This document shows, in pieces, positions 23,501-36,800 of a DNA stretch of 64,000 nt. The notes below the pieces were generated by a model. The model was not told where the DNA came from. It did not search any database and was given only the letters and a program-made list of their open reading frames with translations. Origin of the DNA: Punctularia strigosozonata HHB-11173 SS5 (taxonomy: Eukaryota > Basidiomycota > Agaricomycetes > Corticiales > Punctulariaceae). Numbering within the stretch: position 1 is the stretch's first letter; every line of letters starts with the position of its first letter. Location: the NCBI RefSeq assembly GCF_000264995.1, contig NW_006767450.1:45728-109727 (forward strand), read 5' to 3'. Position numbers and translations under genes: made by a program.

Positions 23501-25046
23501 ATCTATGCAACCGAAGGATTTGAATCTTACAACGCAGTCATCCGTCAGCGCAGTGTTCATTCGAACCGTCACGCACCAAGCCTAGACATCGCGAACGCAC
23601 TCAGTAATACCCACGCAGTGAGGCACTTGGTTCTTGGGGGATATGTTGAAGCCCAAAATTGTGGTGCAATTGTCCGCCAGCAGGCAGGACCTGCCGTCCT
23701 CGAGCTTATCAGCGACGCTCAATTTTGCCGTTTGATGAACTTGTCCGATGACAAGTATGGACAAACTTGTACGTCCCTAGAGAACTTGTCAGTGATCTGG
23801 ATCTAAGACTGTGATTGCAGGTACCTATCGTCCAATGCCGCGCAATGAACAGGATGGATTAGCCCACATATGGCCACAGATCGAAGCGATCATTCGTCTG
23901 CCACGCAACGAGCTCATTCGGGGGACGACTCTCCATATTGCAAATGGGGACGTACTTCATCGTCACAAGTTCTTGGTCTATCGCATTCGGAGCGACTACT
24001 CTCTGGGCCGGATCGAAGAAATCTTAATCAGTAACAATCAAGGAGTCGTTCTGGGAGTTCTCGTCAAGCCATGGACAGTCGGCGAGATAGTTATGCCATA
24101 CCGAATGCCCCGCATCATGGAGAGCGTATCTGACCTCATATTCCTGCGAAAGGAGGTACGCAGCAGCCTGGGTCTTGCATTTGCTTAGTCTCATGAAATC
24201 TTGCAGATGATCATTGGCGCGGTGCACGTACATCATAACTGCAGTATGCACGGCTGTGAAATACGTCAGATTCGGCCAGTCATCCAGGAGCGAAGACTGA
24301 CCAACAAACTTACACATGGAATCGACCACTCGACATCACCCGATGACCTTGTACTGAACACTGCACTACTGCGCAATTCAGAGGCAATCGCGTGCATACA
24401 TGCACGAGTGCGATATCCTTGCCTTGATCGATCAAGTGCAGCAGAGACAGCACTAGAATTACAGCATCAGGCCGCTGCAGAAGCTGCACAGGTCATTAAA
24501 GAGAGGGAAGCGGAGGCAGCTGCGAAGAAATTAGACGTACAACGGAAGAAGCAAGAGGCGAGGCAGCGCAAAGACGAGGCGGCCCAAAAGAAGCTCGAGG
24601 CGCAGCAGCGAAAAGAGGATATGCGGAGGCAGAAAGAAGAGGCGCAGAGACGCAAGGATGAGATGCGGAGGTGGAAGGAAGCCGAAAAAGAGAAATCCAA
24701 GCGGCGCAAAGAGGAAGAGAATCAGCGGCGCAGGGAGCAAAGCCAGCCAAAGCGATCAAGTATGACGGACGACAGCTCTATGATCACCAACGCCCACGTC
24801 TCCTTGTCGATGCCATTGCCTGCCACATTTCCGTCCCTGCATGCCCAAACTATGCCACCCGACATGCTTGAACCTCGGACACCATCGCGCCCACACAAAC
24901 GTGCTCGAACACAGCCGGCAACATCGATTCCAGTTGGTGGCCCTGCTCACATGTCTGCGACGAGTTCGACGGCTGCAAGTATGGTCGCAAGCGCACGATT
25001 TGATCCATCATATCCTGGCAGCATGGCCAACCAACACAGAGAGTAA
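20545..25046 (+). pseudogene. Transposase-like gene (CACTA/Tnp2-like suspected), 9 exons, two in-frame TGA
   Basis: Exons 20545-21195, 21249-21482, 21543-21963, 22017-22549, 22603-22900, 22957-23316, 23358-23768, 23821-24155 and 24207-25046 join with consistent phases over eight introns of 41-60 bp; about 1,360 codons. The N-terminus has a C-x2-C...H-x5-H finger (FTCTICP ... RHEYTDEH). Later segments include GLPRRKIQNLSNIHFLST, a zinc-ribbon-like KGKYFCRICHAFG, SPVELLHVVLLGVVKYWWRD, and KPKFHLFVHIPVHIRRFGPA followed by ATEGFESYNAVIRQRSVHSN. The tail is a highly charged coiled coil (KEAR/KEEAQRRKDE repeats) with a KRARTQP end. From memory this layout is common in multicopy mushroom elements and resembles CACTA-type transposases; the exact superfamily is inference. 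TGA codons at 20860-20862 and 21618-21620 interrupt otherwise continuous frame, and both could be CGA changed by C-to-T. The copy is probably inactive. Confidence 0.68.
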
Positions 25047-25605
25047 TCAGGCCCGGGATCGACGTGCAGAGGTCCTTGGAACTGAAGAGCGAGAGCGGCG
25101 TTGACCATGAACAGCGCACATCCTCGGAGGCTTCACCCTTTGACCATCACAAATTTGGGCTTTGGTCTCCCACCTCGCCTCGTGTTCCCGGTGTGAACGG
25201 GCATTCCGGAACAGCGCCTTCCCGCAGGCATTTCTTCTCATGAACATCCTGTTCTCGCTTTGACTTTGACGTCTCCTCTCGTCCCTGACAACTCGATGGA
25301 TCATTGTGCGGACTTGACTCGTGTATCTGACACCTTGCTCTGTTATTTGACTTCATACTTGCGACATATATTGGCCCACTCAGAAGCATCGCTTGCAGTT
25401 TGTACGTTACCAGATTATCTTCTCTCAATTGACCATGAAGGAGCACGAATATCTTTTGCTCGATAGCCCACGCTGTGGATTTGAGACGTGTCGCGCTGAC
25501 AGACACGTGAATCACGTTACCATGTTGAACAGCTGAGTTGGCACAAGTTGAACCGCGACTCTGCACCAGTTTCATCTCCAACGTCTTGCCAGCACACTTA
25601 CGGAC
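25047..25605. other. Spacer between two plus-strand genes
   Basis: No gene. It holds the 3' flank of the transposase-like gene and the promoter region of the next gene. No repeats or hairpins of note. Confidence 0.4.
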
Positions 25606-27302
25606 ATGCAAACCACGCAATCTGAGCACGCAAGCCACTCTTCATCGCCTCGATACTCCCCATATTTACATCCGGCTCAACGCGTACGCCGGACTCCAAG
25701 CCCCACTTATCGTCTTTCCCTGTCGGAGACTCCTTCCCTGCATTCAAGAACTAACGAACCCTTCAGTTCCACGCAATCTTCGGTTTCCTCAGGAAGAATA
25801 GGTGATAATCCGGCTGGGTTTCCTGCCAGATCCGCCGACGCTGGTACCCTGAGCCGGTCTGTGTCCGTAGACTCCCTCGCCGCCGAAACTCGGGATCACA
25901 ACTTGGCATCAGACAGTCGCATCGCTATGCGTCAGGGGATGCCTGAGCTACCTCCTATCGCCCCTGGTTACATGCATATGAGGTCCACGGCTAATCCGCA
26001 GACTCCGGCGACCGTCACGACACGCCCACAGCCGCACTTCAACTATGGGCCTCAAGCGCCATATGACATGTCCTTTTCTTACATGCCATCTTCAGGTGGC
26101 CATGGAAATGAGTTACCACAAGTCCGCACGTCGATTACGGCTGCTACGACCGACCGGATCCTGGACTCATTTGGGCTCATGGGGTCGTCTCGTGAAGACG
26201 TCCACCATTTTGTGCAGGCAAGTGCTCTTTCCTGTGTTGAATGTTATCCTTACTCATCTGGGATGTGTACAGGCCGACTATGACACGCGGATGATCATGT
26301 TATTCGCGCGCATGGTCCGAAACGAGTGTTCGGTGAAAGAAATAAATTCAGCGATGGCAAAGATTGACAGCCGGCTGAGCCAGCTGGATGTCTACATGGA
26401 GCGTGCGTACCAGTTGGCGCCGAATCAGCAAGTGCGTACATTTGAGGTTACGAGACACTCCTGATTGACACGTGTTGTCTCCAGCGGACGCTGAAGAACT
26501 ACATCAAACACAACATGATACGCCCGCTTGGTACATACAAGAAGATCTCGAAGAACATGGAGGTGAGCATTACGTGGATGTCACTCCTAGTCAATGCTCA
26601 CCACGACGGATAGCCGAAGATCATCAAATATGCCGAAAAGCTTAAGATCCCGGAATACGCGAAATCCCCCGGCATACGCACACACGTCAACGAATTCCTG
26701 AATCACCAGACAACGCAGATCAAAGCCGCGTTTCACAAGAAGGTGTGTCTATTATGTCCTGCTAGACGAGTCTACTACAACTCATTATAGATAATCGCCC
26801 GCGTCGAGAAAGGACACGCTCTCGATGCCTACGTCAAGGACGTTATCCTTCCCTGGCATATGTCTCCGAGACCGGTGGTGGCACCTCGTTCGATCATGGC
26901 TCGTGTTGCGTTGCTGGTAAGCCCATCACGGATTTCTCCATGACTCGAATACTGACAGTCAGTACAGTCTGATATTGCTGAGCAGAAGCGCAAGAAGCTG
27001 ATCAAAGACTTCTGGAGCGCCGTGGAAACGAAACTGCGGGAGCTCGAAGCGAAGCATGGAACGAACAAACAGTCGGATGAATGGAAACAGTACGTCAGAT
27101 AGCCAGCTCTTCGCGATGTTTACTCGATGTCCAAAACAGATGCGACGAGGAGTACATTGCGGCCGATCAAGCCAAGTATAAGAACACCGTTGATGCCGAG
27201 TTCTACAACATGGATTTCGACGGCGAAACGGACCAAGCCTTCGATTTTGACACGAACGGCGCGGACGATGAGGCATTCGGGCTCGATGTAACCGTCAATT
27301 AG
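25606..27302 (+). CDS. Seven-exon gene, 462-aa protein of unknown function
   Basis: Exons 25606-26217, 26273-26431, 26485-26562, 26614-26742, 26791-26916, 26968-27089 and 27140-27302, with all phases agreeing. Intron 1 has a non-standard GC...AG border (CAG|GCAAGT donor), the usual context of GC introns. Residues 1-170 are Ser/Pro-rich and disordered (SSPRYSPYLHPAQRVRR). From about 185 on, the protein is helical: ADYDTRMIMLFARMV, a DSRLSQLDVYMERAYQLAP helix, RTLKNYIKHNMIRPLG, then many basic helices (KKIIARVEKGHALDAYVKD). The end is acidic (DFDGETDQAFDFDTNGADDE). It may bind DNA or partner with the upstream transposase-like protein, since a similar basic-helix protein next to such transposases is familiar to me in mushroom genomes; that is inference. 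The frame is fully open, unlike its neighbour. Confidence 0.75.
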
Positions 27303-27883
27303 ACATATTATACCTATGCTACATCATATGTACAGTTCAATACATTGCGAGAAGGAAAAATCGTGTCCATAACAAAACCGATGGCGTCCACAGCAGAGAG
27401 AACGTGGAAACGACCTACCGGATATGTCTATTGACCTCGATAGCCGAATTATGGATTCCACAGGGCAGCCAGGATGGTTTCTTGTGCTCCGGTGATGGAT
27501 TGCCACTGCGCGCCAATCCCGTGGAATACGGCTGAATCATGCGTGTGGAAATGACGCTGCACTGATAAACGTGGTTTCCACCGTCATCTTGTCTGGCCGT
27601 GTAGTTAAAGGGGCGCCATATGGTACTGGGCGCCCGCTTTGTCATAAGTGTTGCCCGCGTCCAATAGGACGCGGTGGTAAGTGATTGCATCAAGCCGCTT
27701 TGAGCGGCTGACTAATTACTTAAGGGTAAGTCTATTCTACCCTTACATTCTCCAAGCGCCGTCGTTTCTGGAGCCATCAGATTGACGGCTCCTCCATCCG
27801 CGGGTCTCTCAATGTAATCTCCACGGGACAACCACTTACTCATCTGTATCTTATACGCACCGGCTAGTGCTACTCGACAGAAT
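27303..27883. other. Intergenic with two small hairpins
   Basis: Contains perfect inverted repeats at 27693-27709 (AGCCGC/GCGGCT, 5-base loop) and 27721-27745 (TAAGGGTA/TACCCTTA, 9-base loop). They sit between the end of one plus-strand gene and the start of the next. No gene recognised. Confidence 0.5.
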
Positions 27884-30800
27884 ATGTCTTGGACAACATC
27901 CGCACGACTGAGTCGTGGTCGGTTTGGTGTTGCCATCGCAGGCTCCACGGGTAGATTAGGTACGTCAACGCCTTGCACCTCGTGGTACAGTCAGAGGGCT
28001 GATGTAGGCAGGCAGCGTCGTCGCGTCCACATTCCTCTCGGAATACAAGTCGTTCTTTCGCGTGGTATGCCTCACTCGCAATGAAACGTCGCCCAACGCG
28101 CGCGCGCTCGCGTCTCAAGGCGCGGAAGTGAAGGAGATTCTTCAGTGGACCGAAGAAGGCCTCAAATCAGCGTTGCAAGACGTCGACATCCTCGTCAGTG
28201 CGCTGAGCGGAAGCGCATCTGGTGGGGAGAAGGAGGTACTCCTGAGATCGGCACTGGCCGCTGGGGTTCAAGTCTACTTCCCAAGCGAGTACGGAGTGTA
28301 AGTGTCCTCAGACCTCTTTGCACCATCGAATCGCTCACGGTGATTGTGGATAGCGACCATCGGGCGAACGATTTCCCGGGGTTTGACCACGAAGACTGGC
28401 TCGCCAAGCGCGCGCACGCTGAGCACGCTCGCGAACTCGCTGCAGGGAAGATGAAGGTCGTAGTTGTCTTCACAGGGTGGTTTCTCGAGCTCGGGCTTGC
28501 GGTGCGTGGCGATCATGGAGTGATCCGCTCCTAGACCGAGGGAGCACAGTGTGACGCGAGCAAAGCCTGATTAGGCTAAGGTGCGTTCACACGGTTAGGT
28601 TCTCGAGCGGCACAAAAGCAGAGAGTCACAGATCTCGTATTTGAGCACTCGAGTAAGGTAGAATAGGGTACCAAAAGGTGAGCTCCAGACGACGAGGTAG
28701 CTTGACTTTATACCCTCGTCGTCGTCAGATGGAGCATGTGGTAGTAGAATGATAATCAAAAGGGGTAACGGCGCGCCGCGCCGACTGCTCGAAAAGGAAA
28801 GATAGCCTCGGTCCGACCCCCGGGAGAACCGGCACGTTACATCCGCCCTCCCAAAGTGGGAACCGCTTTGACCAAAAAGGAAAAACCCCGACGCTCCTTC
28901 AGCGCGCCTCGCGCTCCTTCATCTTGCGCTTCTCGTTACGCTTCTCCTCGCCGATCATGACGCCCCTCGCAGTCTTCAGTAGGGCGTAAGCGATGACCTT
29001 GCTATTCGCTCCACCGAGCCCGAGTAGATCCTCCACTCCGCCCGCTAGAGTCCCTCCTCCCGCTGATGATCCCGCGGTAACAGCCTTGACCGCCTTCTCC
29101 TCACCCACGGGCGTCTTCTTCGACCCCTCAGCCTCCGATGCCACCATGGGGGCTTTAGTCTTCTTCTTCTTCTTCTTCCTGCTGCCCTCGCCAGTGCCTT
29201 CGTCAGCCGGCCTCTTATCTGCCCCCGCCTTCGGCTTATCGACGGTCCCTCCACCGCTCATCGCTCCCAGGTCACGACGCCGAGTCTCGATAGCGTCAAG
29301 GACCTTCTGTGGGAATAGGATCGACCGCGGCGATGGTCCATCGCACTCCAGACTGAAACCTTGATCTTGACGGATGTCCTCGTCGACCAGACACAGCGAC
29401 GCAGTCTTCGGATCGACGAGACTGTACAGCGTCGTACGGAGCTCGCGATAGCCCGGCGGGAGCGAGCCGAGCTCAAACGAGAATGTACCATCGCGCATCG
29501 AGTCGTCAGCCTCCAGGTACGATTCGACGACATCGAGCTTGTACCGGGTGAAAGGACAGCCGACCACAGGGCGGGGAAAGTTGTCGACGACGAAGGTGAG
29601 ATCGCGCGTGTCGAACACGATCCCTCTGTAGACGTCGATGAAGCGGTCAGCGTCGTCGACGTCTTGGGCCATCGGTGGGTGAATAGAGTTCTGAGTATGC
29701 GATTGGTGCAGGTGAGCAATAAAGTGACTTTCGGCGGACTGATCACCCTTGCAGAGTGCTTCCTTATATGTGCGCCCTCCGGGGCATCCGTTGTCCCAGT
29801 CGCCAGTGATCATTATCACCCCGGCGAAGATCTGCGGATCATCAACCGCGATCCGCCCGGTTCCTTCAGGTAGGTCAGCTGCGGTGTTCACGCCCTGTTC
29901 GTCTAGATACAGCTTCAGCTGTTCAAGGCCGTCTACTTTGTCGAACGGAAGCCAGGTAACGTCTCCAGCCTTCCATTTAATCTCGAACACCGACGCTAAC
30001 CCTTTCCCTTTATGCGCTAGGATCTTATCCACGGCCCATTCGGACCTGTCTTCGCCGAAGTCAGCGACCTGCGTTTCCGACCGCCCAGGGAACAATCGAT
30101 CGTCATTCGCCACATGGACACGTAACAGGGATGAGTGAAACACGGGATGCACACCGCGCTGTATCAATCGCGACGGGAGATCCACCCGATATGAATTGTT
30201 ACCGAAGTCCTTAGAAATATGGTATGGGCCAATAAACTTAGGTATGAGTTTTCGAGCCCGTCCCTTTGGGAAGCTGATGTTCTTAGTCGATATATAGACC
30301 ATATCGCCAACCACGAACGGCGCCGGTCTGCGATGTCGGTTGGCTAGTCTAGTCTGTTTAACTCGGGCCTCTAGTATCGCATCATGGGCAGCCATGATGG
30401 CAGATTTCATTCGCTGCGCGAATACGCGCACCCCCGGATACTCAGGCGTTGACGGTTGGTCCCATATCAATGAACGTGGCATGCGACCCGTGTCTAGGAA
30501 AAACGGTGCGTACCCTGTGCTTTCAGACCGAGCCGAGTTGATAGCGAACTCGATCCCAGGCAATTTAGATACCCAGTCCTTCTGATCTGGGCTTACGCAC
30601 GCCCGGATCATTTGGGTTATCGTCCTATTGGCCCGTTCGGTTGATCCATCGCTTTCCGGATGGTAAGCGCTCGACATGGACAATTTAACTCCTAACATCT
30701 TGTTTAGATGCTGCCAAAATGTACTGGTAAATAGGACATCGCGGTCGCTCACAATACACCGCGGTAACCCATGCAGCCTATAGATCTCCGCGAAGATGAG

Positions 30801-33800
30801 CTCGGCAATATCCTTCGCTCGGTAGTCTTGCCTACTGGGCACTAAATGGACGCGCCCCGAGAGTAAGTCAATTATCACCGTAATCTCGTCATACGAGGCA
30901 TCCCGATCCTTAGAGACAGGTAGTGGTCCGACGAAATCGATTCCGATAGCCTCCCAAGGCTGAGCGGGCACCGGCAGTGGGTTCAGCAGCCCATATGGCT
31001 TCTGGTTATTAGGTTTACTCCGACGACAGGTCACACAGGTTTCGCAGAATGCGCGTACGTCAGGGACCATCGACTTCCACCAGACAGCACTTCGAATATA
31101 CGCTACTGTCTTCGAGGGTCCAAGGTGAGCTAGCGTCGAGTGCGCACGCGCGATGATCATTTCTCGCACCCGACGCGCCCCTATCATGCAGTCTGGTACG
31201 CATAATAGTTTAGTGCCGCCGTCCTTTAGGTACAGTACTCCGTCTTCAAGTATGAAGTTTTTATACTGCCCGGGAGCCTCGAGTATCAGTTTGAAGAATG
31301 GATCCTCTCCATATCGCCCACGAAGACTATCAGGTATCGCATTTCCGTCCTCGTATTCACAAACTACATCGATGAACAAAGGCGGTATCGGCTCTTGGAC
31401 AGGATCTGTCACTTCTACCGGATCACCATCAATACTGGATTGATCGGCGCTCGCCTCAATTACCGGCTCTTTGTTGCCCAACCCGCCCTCCTGACGCTGT
31501 TCAGGGACGATCAGCGTCACCTTTTTGATGCGTTTGGCGAATTCCTTCGCCGTTTCAGGACGTCCGGTATCGGCGGACTCGAGCTGGTTACGCGACCGCG
31601 CCCGTGGTCGTGTCGCCGCCTTCGGCACTGGTATACCAAGGGGCCGCGGAGGCGGCCGCAGCGCTGGCTCAAGCGTCAACGGCGGCTTTGGCAACCGGGG
31701 ACGCAAGGTGGCCATGCGCGCTTCCAGGCCCGTCAAAATCGCCATATCGCGATCACCACGAGGTGGGTGATCTTCGTCGTTCTGCACCATCTCAGCTCGA
31801 GTCCGTACCAGGCCCGGCTCGTCTGCCGCATAGATGCGAGAAAGGGCATCCGCAAGTTCATTCTCCAGCCCCGGTACGTATTCAATTCGGAAATTGAATT
31901 CAGACAGCTTTTCCAGCCAACGCGCCTGACGACCCGTCAGGTTCTTTTGGTTCATGAAGTGAATCAAGCCTTTATGATCGGTATACCACGTAAACGCCAC
32001 GCCCAGTAACAATTCGCGATACCTCAGCATGGTTTCAAGGCCCGCAAGCAATTCGATTTCATGTACGGCATAGTTCTGCTGTGCAGCTGACAACTTCGCG
32101 GAATAGAACACAACGACCGCCGCATTCCTCCAATCAGGCCCCTGAAGGATGCAACCACCTACACCGGTCAAACACCCATCAGTGACGACATGGACCGGGG
32201 AAGCGTCAGGGCCGTACCTCATGGCAACACGATTAACGTCGCGGTGAGCACAAACTATTTCCCGAATCTCATCAAACGCCCGCTGTTCCGTAGGGCCCCA
32301 GCGGTACACCACATTGTCGCCGGTGAGGCGGTTGAGAACATCCATCGGGATCCGAATGCCGGCGCATCCGTCTGCGAGATATCCCACAGCGCCTAGAAAT
32401 CCCCGCAGCAAGTCCCGGTTCGTCGGCACATTCCATGTCCGGATCCGCTCTACCTTGACAGGGTCAAGCCGGATCCCCTTGTGCGACACAATCTGCCCCA
32501 AGAGTTTAATCTCGTCCGCTAAAAAATGCATCTTCTTCTCAGATAAGTAAAATTCATTTTCGCGCAGAATGTCGATGACTAATTTGACGCATCTAACGTG
32601 CTCCTCCAAGTCGTTGGAGTGCACTATCAGGTCATCCAGGTAAATTTCGAGCCAGGACCCGATGAAGGGCGAAAACAAGTCGGTCATTACCGCCATGAAC
32701 GTCGCGATTGCATTGCAATCACCCTGCTGTAGGACATGACTAACCATCGTCCCGTCAGGCGTTGCCATCAAGGTATACTTCACGTCCTCTGGCTCTACGC
32801 GTACCTGCTCATACGCGCCCTCCAGATCCATCGCCGTGAAATAGCGGCTGGCCGCCACTCGACGCCGAATGCCATCCTGGTCCGGCAAGGGTGACGACAT
32901 CTTTTCAGTGTTGTCGTTCCTGGCACGTAAGTCGACGGTGTTCCGCATGCCCCCCGAAGGTTTACTCAGGAACATAATAGGTGATGCGTTGATCCCGCTG
33001 GCGTACTCCCAGCGACCGGATTTCAAGAAGATGTCTCGCTTCGCGTTCCACTGCTCACGGAAGCCTTCCGGACACCGCGAGGCGCGAAAAGGATATCGTT
33101 TATCCTTGTCAATTATAGGGATGCGGTGGTTCACCCGCCGCAAAGGAGGTAATGTAGTCTCCGCTGCCTTCTGATACAACGGCGTCGCGTACTCGTGCAA
33201 CGCCTTCCGGATCTCGTCGATAGACCGTTCTTGGATCTTCGCCGCCCGAGACGCGAGTAGGCCTACATCGTCCCCTGACTGCAATTCAACAGGCTGTTCA
33301 CACCCGACGATAACTCGAGCAGGGTTCAGCCCGACCATGACCTTGTGCTGCCAGAAGAACGGCGTGCCCAGGATCAAGTCGTAGCCGTCAATGTTCATAA
33401 TGTCAAAGGTGCGCTGACTTGATATTCGTGCATAACGAAATGAAACTGTGGTCGAATAATTGACCTTGGTTTTAGACCCTTGCGCCGCAAGTTGGACGGT
33501 GAGTTGCGTGTCGAGAGGTGCGCGAGCAACCTTCAGTTGTTCCGCCAGCGTGGAGGACATGAAGTCCCCAAGCGACCCGGAATCAAGTAACGCCCGACAA
33601 TCGTGCCCATTCACCGCGACCGTGATAACGACTGGTCGCGGTATTTTGCGACTGACCGACTTGACCCGCGCCGCGTTCCGTTGCAACGCTGGGAAACTTC
33701 CGGCCGGCGGCTGCTTCACGCGAGCCACGCTGACGCTCATGTTGCGATCGTCTAGGTTCACCCCAACGCTTGCAGCATGATACCATAAAGTATTATCGGC

Positions 33801-36800
33801 TCCGACGGTGTACACCACACCATCGACCTCAAACACACCTTCCGCCGGAGCGTCCCCATCGGAATCATCCGATGGGATGTTGAACCGTGTTCCAGGCGGG
33901 TAGTCCCCGTCCTCCGACTCAGAGTCCGGTGACCCGTCCTCACGACGTAAGTCATTATCATCAACGTCTTCCAACTCGACGGCGCCCCAATTCCACTCAC
34001 TGAAGAAGTCAGCGGTGTCCATCCAAAGTTCATCGCGTTCGAATCGCCGCACCAAATCGACAAATTCAAGCATCCGGACACGATACCAGTTCACAAAGTC
34101 GAAGCCACGACGCATCAGGAGCTCGTTCGGTACTTCGATCGATATGTCGAGGTATGGTTCACGCATTATCCACGGCGTGCGGCCATCCTCAGACAAAATC
34201 ATATAGGCATCGATGGCAAACTCTTCTGTCCAAATCTCCCACAAATGCGGTAACCGACTGATGCGCGCCTCGATGAGCTGTCCCATACGGTTGGCTATTG
34301 GGTCGCCGAACCTCGAGGACCCTTCAACAAAAGCGTCGCGCTCAAGGCGGTGATTGCGCACGGCCTCCGGACATTCAAAGGTATCATCATCTGCCTGTCG
34401 TTCATACACCTCACAAGTTTGACGAGCACGGTGAGTGATTCCGCGCGTTACCAAGTAGTCTACGACCCATCGCTGCCATCGACGACGGTACCTCCGGTAC
34501 CAATCATGCGGTGATCGGGCCACAACATAACGCTCTACGGGAGGCGGAGGATTTCCCAGCATGTCCAATCCGTCATCTCGAGCGACGGCGGTGTCGCCTT
34601 CGTCTACTTGTGGTACATCGATATTACCCTCCAGCCTCCAGCGAACAGAGCCACAATGTAGCTCTTCCAACACTTCGGGCTCTTCGACCCTTTCAAGGTC
34701 GTCGTCCTCGCCGTCCAATTCCGACTCAGCGAAATGTACGGCGTAACTCGTCTTAGACCCAGGTGCGTGGCCCTTGGAGTCGCTCTTGACCTGTTGCCCG
34801 GCCGGGCAATTACGGCTCATATGTCCGGCCTTATGGCACTTGAAGCACAAATTGTTCTCCAAGTGTTCTTTCATCTGTTCTCGCGATAGCGGTGAGTCCC
34901 GCTTCTGTACGCCGTCTCTTCGTTTCGTGGACTCGTTGACAGACCCGCTGGCTTGGGCGCCCGTCGTTCCCATCCGCGTAGTGTATCCTCCGCGAGCAGC
35001 CTTGGCCCCTTCCTGGCGCCCTTGATTGCCGCCGGACACGCCTCCGCCGCGACCGTTACGAGGGCTCTTCGCTGACGTCGAGCCACCCACATGCAGGCTA
35101 TTATTGATTGCCCGCTCAGCGATCAAAGCGCCCTCAAGAACTTCGCCATACGAGTTAATGTCAGGGTGCAGACGATCCAGGTAGAGTTGTCGGCTAATGT
35201 CGTCATTTAATCCCTGCCAAAACCGATGGATGAACTGACGCTCCGAAATTTCGTCGCCTAGGTCATCCCGGAATCCCTCCATAGTTGCTGCATATACCTT
35301 CACAGAGGACCCGAGTTGTCTCCAGGCGTGCCAACGGTTCTGGATGGCGTTCATGAAGCCGTCCGGAAAGCAGTAGTTAAAAAGTTCATTGAAGAACTCA
35401 CGAACATCCCAATCTTCGGGTCGCTTTACGACACGCTTGAAAAACTGCTGTGCGTCTTTCTCTAGAAAGTGTCCTATCTTAGACACATGTCTTTCCCTGA
35501 CGATCAACCCGTCTATCAGGTACTCTACGGACTGCTCGACATATCGTTGGAATGCATCAAGGTCATCCCGTCCGTCATATGCCTTCGGCGCCTCGGGTTT
35601 AATGTTCGGTTTCACCATGGAAGCCCCAGCCCGCTCCAGTATCCGCATCGCATCATTAAGCTGCCTCAGCTTTCGTTCGAGAGTCTGGCCCAACGAACTA
35701 TTGGGTGAAATGAATTGAGAAGGGGGTGCCACCGAGGTGCGAACCTTACGGCTCCCAGAAGTCATAGCGCTGACTGACGAAATGACAGGCTGGGATGTAC
35801 TCATCCCGTGTATACCAGCACGCCCTCCATCCTCGTGCATGATATCCCTGCCCTGGAACCCGACACGAGGGATCGAGCCGACATCAGCCCGTCGAGGATC
35901 ATTCCCCGCATCGTGCTGATCCCGTGGACGCTCTTGGCGCAGTGCAGCGATCTCAGAGGCCTGAGATTCAACAACACCCGTTAGTCGGTCGATTCTGTCC
36001 AAAACGTCGTCGAGACGACGCTCAGCCTTCACTCTCGCGTCCTCAGATTCCTTTCGGGACCGCTCAGCCTCAATGCGGGCCCGACTGGCAGTATCGCGTT
36101 CCCTCCGGGCCTCACGGACTTCTCGATCGCAGGTCTCTTTATACAGTGTTGCCGAGTCGCGGGCTCGAGCCATAATGTCCTCAAGCGGTTCATTCGAAGA
36201 CGGCACCGACGATTCGCTCCTGGCCGGTAATCCCTTCGATCTCCGATCATCAGGCCCGGTCTTCAGAGAATCGAGCGCCGCACGCTGGGCGCCAACATCG
36301 ATCTCTGCTTCTTCAAGCCCCATGTATCGGAGGAACTCAGGTACGTCAGCCTTTGCCGGTCCCGGCTTACTATCGCTGATTGCAGATACCTCACGCTCCT
36401 CCCTTTTACTCTTATCAACAGGGGTAGGCGTCTCGGGTTCGGCCTCCAGCTCAGTATCAGTGCCGAACGGGCTGGATAGAGAGGCCCGCCGTTTGCCTTT
36501 AGCCTTCTTAGGCGTCATAGGCACTTCGGGTACCTCAGGTGAGTTATACTCAATGTCTTCGTCGTCCTTGGTTACCAAGGACGTGTCCTGAAGACTAGCC
36601 AACGACGCGAAACTGTTATCATTGCTAACGATCGTACGTTTAGACAGGACGGGAGACGCACTACGGCGCCTCCTCGGTACTCTGGACCAAGACTCGGTGC
36701 CGTCACTCGACGGCCCGCCGAACCCTCCAATAACAAAAGGCATCAGATCCCGCGACTCATCCTTGAGTACCCCAGGCGTCTGAGCCATCATCGTCCCCGC

